This document shows positions 31,422-36,339 of a stretch of DNA of 36,339 nucleotides, in pieces (the stretch's first letter is position 1; each line of letters opens with the position of its first letter). Both the position numbers and the translations under genes were made by a program. The notes under the pieces were generated by a model. The model saw only the letters and a program-made list of their open reading frames with translations. It searched no databases and was not told the DNA's origin. The DNA is from [Streptosporangium] indianense (lineage in GTDB: Bacteria; Actinomycetota; Actinomycetes; Streptomycetales; Streptomycetaceae), in assembly GCF_021474405.1 (NCBI RefSeq), contig NZ_JAKEIO010000074.1, positions 1 to 36,339 of the forward strand. The letters are read 5' to 3'.

Positions 31422-32354
31422 TCACGCCGAGAGGGTCGTCAGCAGCCGCTCCAGCGACCCGCCCAGCCCCCAGCGCGCCGCCAGCGCCTCCAGTGCCGCC
31501 GGGTCGCGAGGCGTCCGCGGCAGCGCCGTGGACACGTCCGGCAGGGGCACGTCGTCCGCGACCCGGACCACCTTCGGCGCGACCGCGAGGTACGGACGCG
31601 CCTCGTCGAGCCGCCGACGCTGCGTGGGCGTCAGTCTCGACCCGCGGTCCTCGACCGCCGCCATGATCCCGGCCAGGTCCCCGAACTCGGACAGCAGCTT
31701 GGCGGCCGTCTTCTCGCCGATGCCCGGCACGCCCGGCAGACCGTCGCTGGGGTCGCCGCGCAGCAGGGCCAGATCCGCGTACCCGCTGCCGTCGACCCCA
31801 TACTTCTCACGCAGCACCGCCTCATCGGTGTGCTGCAGCGTCCCCACGCCCTTCAGCGGGTAGAGCACGCGCACGCCCCGCGCGTCGTCCACCAGCTGGT
31901 ACAGGTCGCGGTCGCCCGTGACGATGTCGACCGGGCCCGTCGCCCGCGCGGTGAAGGTGCCGATCACGTCGTCCGCCTCATAGCCCGCGACGCCCACGCG
32001 GGCGATGCCCACCGCGTCCAGGACGGCCTCGATCACCGGCACCTGCGGCGACAGCGTGTCGGGCACCTCCTCCTCGTCCGGGCCGACCGCGTGCTCCTCG
32101 GCGACGCGGTGCGCCTTGTACGAGGGGATCAGCTCCACCCGCCACTGCGGCCGCCAGTCGGCGTCCATGCAGGCGACCAGGAGGTCCGGCCGGTGGTCCT
32201 TGACCAGGCGGTCGATGAAGTCGAGCAGTCCGCGCACGGCGTTCACCGGGGTGCCGTCCGGGGCCCGGACCGAGTCCGGGACGCCGAAGTAGGCGCGGAA
32301 GTACAGGGAGGCGGTGTCGAGGAGCATCAGTCGTCCGGTCACGCCACGCATCAT
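31422..32354 (-). CDS. 5'-3' exonuclease (FEN/PolI N-terminal type)
   Basis: A stand-alone flap/5'-3' exonuclease of 310 residues, predicted to remove RNA primers or flaps. Conserved metal-binding acidic residues are seen in LLDTASLYFRAYFG, VACMDADWRPQWR, GYEADDVIGTF and IVTGDRDLYQLV. A helix-hairpin-helix-type DNA-binding element follows: LPGVPGIGEKTAAKLL. The start is set at ATG 32354, immediately followed by another in-frame ATG at 32351; a GAGGGG run lies about 18 nt upstream, and frames extending further upstream are not conserved-looking. There is no polymerase domain. It is divergent from the glycine betaine transporter genes with a 193-bp gap. Confidence 0.93.
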   Translation of the reverse strand: MMRGVTGRLMLLDTASLYFRAYFGVPDSVRAPDGTPVNAVRGLLDFIDRLVKDHRPDLLVACMDADWRPQWRVELIPSYKAHRVAEEHAVGPDEEEVPDTLSPQVPVIEAVLDAVGIARVGVAGYEADDVIGTFTARATGPVDIVTGDRDLYQLVDDARGVRVLYPLKGVGTLQHTDEAVLREKYGVDGSGYADLALLRGDPSDGLPGVPGIGEKTAAKLLSEFGDLAGIMAAVEDRGSRLTPTQRRRLDEARPYLAVAPKVVRVADDVPLPDVSTALPRTPRDPAALEALAARWGLGGSLERLLTTLSA

Positions 32355-32384
32355 GCCGTACCGCACCGACAGCCCCTCGGCCCA

Positions 32385-32504
32385 GCGCAACGCGTTGCGC
32401 ACTGCGCATCTGGTGTGAAGCGCCCCACTCTTCCGTTTGGTTCCGGCGATCGAGGGGAGGCGCCGCCCCGGAGCGAGGCTGGTTGCGCACTTCAACTGTT
32501 GCGC
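32385..32504. promoter_or_regulatory. TTGCGC-repeat region in the exonuclease/transporter gap
   Basis: The 193-bp divergent gap holds a perfect 16-bp palindrome GCGCAACGCGTTGCGC (32385-32400). Further copies of TTGCGC lie at 32395, 32483 and 32499; the last two are 16 bp apart (start to start). The palindrome and repeats could be sites for a regulator of one of the two divergent units. The regulator is not known. Confidence 0.45.
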
Positions 32505-32547
32505 CCTGTCCTCGCTCTGTCCTGTTGCCAAGGAAACAGAGGTCCAC

Positions 32548-33639
32548 GTGTCAGCGACGCTGGAAGCGACGAGTCTGTACAAAGTGTTCGGCAGAAGACC
32601 GGACCGGGCCGTCGAGCGGCTGCGCGCCGGTGCCGACCGAGAGGAACTGCGGGCCGAGGGCACGACCGCCGCCGTGATCGACGCGTCCTTCACGGTGGAG
32701 CCCGGCCAGATCTTCGTCGTCATGGGCCTGTCCGGCTCCGGCAAGTCCACCCTGTTGCGCATGCTGAACGGCCTGCTCGAACCGACCGCCGGGCACGTGC
32801 GCTTCGACGGCCAGGACCTGACCACGCTCGGTGCCCGCGAACTGCGCGAGGTCCGCTCCAAGAAGATCAGCATGGTGTTCCAGCACTTCGCGCTCTTCCC
32901 GCACCGCAGCGTGCGCGAGAACGCCGCCTACGGTCTGGAAGTGCAGGGCGTGCCCCGCGCCGAGCGCGCACGCCGCGCCGACGAGGCGCTCGCCCTGTGC
33001 GGCCTGGCCGGCTGGGAGAAGTCCTGGCCCGACGAGCTGTCCGGCGGCATGCAGCAGCGCGTCGGCCTGGCCCGCGCGCTCGCCACCGACGCCGACCTGC
33101 TGCTGATGGACGAGTCCTTCAGCGCCCTGGACCCGCTGATCCGCCGCGACATGCAGGACCAGCTGCTGGAGCTCCAGCAGAAGCTCAAGAAGACGATCGT
33201 CTTCATCACCCACGACCTGAACGAGGCCATGCGCCTGGGCGACCGCATCGCCGTCATGCGCGACGGCCGCATCGTCCAGAACGGCACCGCCCAGGACATC
33301 CTGCTGCGGCCGGAGAACGACTACGTCGCCTCCTTCACCCAGGACGTCGACCGCTCCCGCGTCCTGACCGCGGGCGAGCTCATGGACCCCTCGGCCACCG
33401 GCGAGGACCCCGGCTGCCGCTGCGAGACCGCCACACCCGACACCCCCTTCACCGAGCTGTGCGCGATCAGCGCCCGGCTCACCCACCCCGTGGCGGTCGT
33501 GGACAAGGAGGGCAAGCAGCTCGGCGTCGTCCCCCGGCAGCGCCTGGTCGGCTTCCTCGGCGACGAGCCGGACGCCACCCCGGAGCCCTGCGACTCCCCG
33601 CGGGACAAGGGCGCAGAAAAGGTGACCGCCGATGCCTAG
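32548..33639 (+). CDS. Glycine betaine-type ABC transporter ATP-binding protein
   Basis: The ATPase of an OpuA/ProU-type importer for compatible solutes. It has 363 residues from GTG 32548 (AGAGG five bases upstream). Walker A is GLSGSGKST, the Q-loop region VFQHFALFPHRSV, the signature LSGGMQQRVGLARAL, Walker B LLLMDESFSALD and the switch His in FITHDLNEA. After about residue 265 comes a single CBS-like region (RVLTAGELMDPSATG onward), as in OpuAA, where CBS domains sense ionic strength; it has a Cys-containing insert (CRCETATPD). The DREEL-containing segment before Walker A is normal for this subfamily. Its stop overlaps the permease start by eight bases. Confidence 0.94.
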   Translation: MSATLEATSLYKVFGRRPDRAVERLRAGADREELRAEGTTAAVIDASFTVEPGQIFVVMGLSGSGKSTLLRMLNGLLEPTAGHVRFDGQDLTTLGARELREVRSKKISMVFQHFALFPHRSVRENAAYGLEVQGVPRAERARRADEALALCGLAGWEKSWPDELSGGMQQRVGLARALATDADLLLMDESFSALDPLIRRDMQDQLLELQQKLKKTIVFITHDLNEAMRLGDRIAVMRDGRIVQNGTAQDILLRPENDYVASFTQDVDRSRVLTAGELMDPSATGEDPGCRCETATPDTPFTELCAISARLTHPVAVVDKEGKQLGVVPRQRLVGFLGDEPDATPEPCDSPRDKGAEKVTADA

Positions 33640-36247
33640 CATTCAGCTCGGCGCCTGGGTCAACGACGCGGTCGACTGGCTCACCACCCACATGGCGTGG
33701 CTGTTCGACTTCTGCAAGACCGTCTTCCTCGGCCTCTACGACGGCATCAACACCGTCCTCCAGGCCCCCGAACCGCTGCTCCTCGCGGGCATCTTCGCCG
33801 TGATCGCCTTCTGGCTGCGCGGCACCCTCGCCGGTGTCCTCACCTTCGCCGGGTTCGCGTTCATCGACTCCCTGGAACTCTGGGAGAACGCCATGATCAC
33901 CCTGGCGCTCGTCCTCGTGGCGACCGTCATCGCGCTGGTGATCTCCTTGCCCGTGGGCATCTGGGCGGCCCGCTCGGACCGCGTCAGCGGCCTGGTCCGG
34001 CCCGTGCTGGACTTCATGCAGACGCTGCCCGCGATGATCTACCTGATCCCGGCGATCCTCTTCTTCGGCACCGGCGCCCCCGCCGGCATCGTCGCCACCC
34101 TGATCTTCGCGCTCGCACCCGGCGTCCGCATGACCGAGCTGGGCATCCGGCAGGTCGACAAGGAACTGGTCGAGGCGGCCGAGGCGTTCGGCACCTCGCC
34201 CCGCAACACCCTGCTGCGCGTCCAGCTCCCGCTGGCCCTGCCCACCGTCATGGCCGGGGTGAACCAGGTCATCATGCTCGGCCTGTCCATGGCCGCGATC
34301 GCCGGCATGGTCGGCACCGGCGGCCTCGGCGGTGACGTCAACGAGGCCATCGGCCAGCTCAACGTGGGCCTCGGATCCGAGGCCGGTGTGGCGATCGTGA
34401 TCCTCGCGATCTACCTCGACCGCATGACCAGCGCCCTGGGCACCCAGGTCTCCCCGCTCGGCCGCCGCGCAGCCGCCAAGCTGCGCGCCGCGCAGGGCCT
34501 GAAGATCTGGTCGTACCGGCCGCGTCCCGCCGTCGCCGTGATCGGCGTCGTCGTCCTCGCGCTCACCGCGGGCGGCATGGGTGTCCTCGGCGGCACGACC
34601 GGCGGCGAGGCCGCGGCGGACGGCAGGAACGTCGGCCAGGGCAAGAAGATCAGCATCGGCTACATCCCCTGGGACGAGGGCGTCGCCTCCACCTTCCTCT
34701 GGAAGGAGATCCTGGAGCAGCGCGGCTACGAGGTCGAGGCCGAGCAGTTCGACGCGGGCCCGCTGTACACCTCCCTCGCCCAGGGCGACGTCGACTTCCA
34801 GACGGACGCCTGGCTGCCCACCACCCACGCCCAGTACTGGAAGAAGTACGGAAAGCAGCTCGACGACCTCGGCGCCTGGTACGACAAGACGTCCCTGGAG
34901 CTGTCCGTACCCGCCTACATGAAGGGCATCGACTCCCTGGCGGACCTCAAGGGCAGGGCCGCCGAGTTCGACGGCAGGATCACCGGCATCGAGTCCAGCG
35001 CCGGGGAAATGGCCCTGCTGAAGAGCAAGGTCCTCAAGGAGTACGGCCTCGACAAGGAGTACGAGGTCGTCGACAGCTCCACCCCCGCCATGCTGGCCGA
35101 GCTGAAGCGCGCCTACGACCGGAAGAAGCCGATCGTCACCACCCTCTGGTCGCCGCACTGGGCGTACAACGACTACGACCTCAAGAAGCTCAAGGACCCC
35201 GAGGGTGCCTGGGGCGAGGGCGACGGCGTGCACACCCTGTCCCGCAAGGGCTTCGCCGACGACGACCCCACCGTCGCCGGGTGGCTGAAGAACTTCACGA
35301 TGAGCGAGAAGCAGCTCACCAGCCTCGAAGCCGAGATCAACAAGGCGGGCAAGGGCAGCCAGCAGGACGCCGTGCGTGCCTGGCTGAAGCAGAACCCCGG
35401 CTTCGTCGACAAGACGGCCCCGGTGAAGAACGCCGGGGGCGGTACACCCGCCGAGGCGAAGCAGCCCCTGGACGTCGCCTGGTTCCCCTGGGACGAGGAC
35501 ATCGCCGTCACCTACCTGTGGAAGAACGTCCTGGAGCGGCGCGGCTACCAGCTGAACCTGAAGCAGATGGACGTCGGCCCGGTCTACACCGGCCTCGCGT
35601 CGGGAGATCTCGACCTCAACTTCGACGCCTGGCTGCCCTACGCCCAGAAGAACTACTGGGACAAGAACAAGGACCGGCTGAAGGACCTCGGCACCTGGTA
35701 CGAACCGACCTCCCTGGAGATCGCCGTACCGTCCTACGTGAAGGGCGTCGACTCCCTGGAGGACCTCAAGGGCAAGTCCTCCACCTTCAAGGGGAAGATC
35801 ATCGGCATCGAGCCCGGCACCGGCGAGATGGACCTGCTGAAGAACAAGGTCCTGCCCGGCTACGGCCTCGGCAAGGAGTACGAGGTCGTCGACGGCTCCA
35901 CGCCCGCGATGCTCGCCGAGCTGAAGCGCGCCTACGCCAAGAAGGAGCCGATCGCCGTCACCCTCTGGTCGCCGCACTGGGCGTACAGCGACTACGAGCT
36001 GACCAAGCTGAAGGACCCGAAGAAGGCCTTCGGCGAGGGCAACACCATCCGCACCATCTCCCACGCCCGGTTCCCCGACGAGTACCCGCAGCTCACGAAG
36101 TGGATCAAGAACTTCACCATGAGCGAGGAGGAGCTCGGCAGCCTGGAGAGCGAGATCAAGGACCGCGGTCAGGGCCATGAGGAGGAGGCCGTGGCCGACT
36201 GGCTCCAGCAGCACCCCGACATGGTGGGGAGGATGACTCCGCAGTAG
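33632..36247 (+). CDS. Glycine betaine-type permease fused to two tandem substrate-binding domains
   Basis: A single 871-residue chain with three parts. Residues about 1-300 are the membrane permease (FWLRGTLAGVLTFAG, VELP-like EAAEAFGTSPRNTLLRVQLP loop, the EAA motif that contacts the ATPase). A further hydrophobic segment at about 306-327 tethers the rest to the outer face. Then come two homologous OpuAC/ProX-type binding domains, about 336-605 (SIGYIPWDEGVAST) and about 610-871 (DVAWFPWDEDIAVTYLW). Each has the aromatic residues typical of the quaternary-amine cage: IPWDEG/FPWDED, DAWLP and LWSPHWAY. The ATG at 33632 overlaps the ATPase stop. Osmoprotectant import is the likely role. A hairpin follows the stop. 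Confidence 0.94.
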   Translation: MPSIQLGAWVNDAVDWLTTHMAWLFDFCKTVFLGLYDGINTVLQAPEPLLLAGIFAVIAFWLRGTLAGVLTFAGFAFIDSLELWENAMITLALVLVATVIALVISLPVGIWAARSDRVSGLVRPVLDFMQTLPAMIYLIPAILFFGTGAPAGIVATLIFALAPGVRMTELGIRQVDKELVEAAEAFGTSPRNTLLRVQLPLALPTVMAGVNQVIMLGLSMAAIAGMVGTGGLGGDVNEAIGQLNVGLGSEAGVAIVILAIYLDRMTSALGTQVSPLGRRAAAKLRAAQGLKIWSYRPRPAVAVIGVVVLALTAGGMGVLGGTTGGEAAADGRNVGQGKKISIGYIPWDEGVASTFLWKEILEQRGYEVEAEQFDAGPLYTSLAQGDVDFQTDAWLPTTHAQYWKKYGKQLDDLGAWYDKTSLELSVPAYMKGIDSLADLKGRAAEFDGRITGIESSAGEMALLKSKVLKEYGLDKEYEVVDSSTPAMLAELKRAYDRKKPIVTTLWSPHWAYNDYDLKKLKDPEGAWGEGDGVHTLSRKGFADDDPTVAGWLKNFTMSEKQLTSLEAEINKAGKGSQQDAVRAWLKQNPGFVDKTAPVKNAGGGTPAEAKQPLDVAWFPWDEDIAVTYLWKNVLERRGYQLNLKQMDVGPVYTGLASGDLDLNFDAWLPYAQKNYWDKNKDRLKDLGTWYEPTSLEIAVPSYVKGVDSLEDLKGKSSTFKGKIIGIEPGTGEMDLLKNKVLPGYGLGKEYEVVDGSTPAMLAELKRAYAKKEPIAVTLWSPHWAYSDYELTKLKDPKKAFGEGNTIRTISHARFPDEYPQLTKWIKNFTMSEEELGSLESEIKDRGQGHEEEAVADWLQQHPDMVGRMTPQ

Positions 36248-36251
36248 GGTT

Positions 36252-36289
36252 CCGGGGTGGGACGCGCGACACGCCGCGTCCCGCCCCGG
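36252..36289 (+). terminator. Hairpin terminator after the glycine betaine operon
   Basis: CCGGGGTGGGACGCG (36252-36266) pairs with 36275-36289 with one mismatch, loop of 8 nt. It lies five bases after the stop codon. There is no T-run. The last 50 bases of the window hold nothing recognisable. Confidence 0.82.
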
Positions 36290-36339
36290 CCCCCGCTCCA
36301 CGAGCGGGATCCGGACAACCACAGAGTGCTACCCCACCC

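Noticed and set aside
31377..33803. A long forward frame overlapping the exonuclease and the ATPase genes
   Set aside because: It is antisense to the exonuclease and out of frame with the ATPase. It is Arg/Pro-rich and has no ribosome binding site.
33479..36322. A long open frame on the reverse strand, opposite the glycine betaine permease
   Set aside because: It is a by-product of GC-rich codon usage. It is antisense to a clear gene and its translation is low-complexity and rich in Val, Gly and Asp, with no family resemblance.

Overview
The window is chromosomal DNA of a Streptomyces or a very close relative. Base composition is very GC-rich (by eye about 70%), third codon positions are almost all G or C, GTG and TTG starts are common, and the gene set is typically streptomycete: Pup-proteasome genes, TatA/TatC, and a 'conservon' ending in a P450. 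I see no rRNA, tRNA, CRISPR array, prophage or insertion sequence.

Left part (1-6000): the 3' part of a membrane site-2 protease gene with a repetitive N-terminal tail; trmI (tRNA m1A58 methyltransferase); a strong 22-bp palindrome; a secreted protein; a reverse-strand ferredoxin; and arc, the proteasomal AAA ring ATPase, closed by an intrinsic terminator. Proteasome block (6200-10150): dop, pup, a decayed gene remnant, prcB and prcA. Dop deamidates and removes Pup, Pup is the tag, Arc unfolds tagged proteins and PrcBA degrades them. A divergent LacI-type regulator/MFS exporter pair (10336-12694) sits between prcA and pafA, the Pup ligase. Next come two FKBP-type prolyl isomerases (one a lipoprotein), the WYL regulator pair pafB-pafC, a zinc-ribbon protein, a small membrane protein, tatA, tatC, a diacylglycerol-kinase-like lipid kinase and a Ski2/HelY-like helicase. 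The order pafA-pafB-pafC-tatA-tatC-helicase matches what I recall for mycobacteria.

The next unit (24236-28892) is a five-gene conservon resembling rarABCDE (cvn9): a sensor-kinase-like ATPase, a roadblock protein, a DUF742 protein, a small GTPase and a P450. The first four genes overlap one another. The third gene carries an in-frame TTA leucine codon. The P450 lacks the usual ExxR motif and has a Pro/Gln-rich linker with a basic-aromatic C-terminal tail.

Right part (28886-36339): a reverse-strand RluA-type pseudouridine synthase overlapping the P450 stop; a GNAT acetyltransferase gene broken by an internal frame-shifting deletion; a reverse-strand siderophore-interacting flavoprotein behind an iron box; a reverse-strand 5'-3' exonuclease; and a two-gene glycine betaine-type ABC importer. 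In the importer the permease is fused to two tandem substrate-binding domains, and the operon ends in a hairpin.

Several genes (trmI, pafA, the 64-aa membrane protein, the lipid kinase, the pseudouridine synthase) appear to be leaderless: a -10-like hexamer ends 6-8 nt before the start codon and no ribosome binding site is visible.
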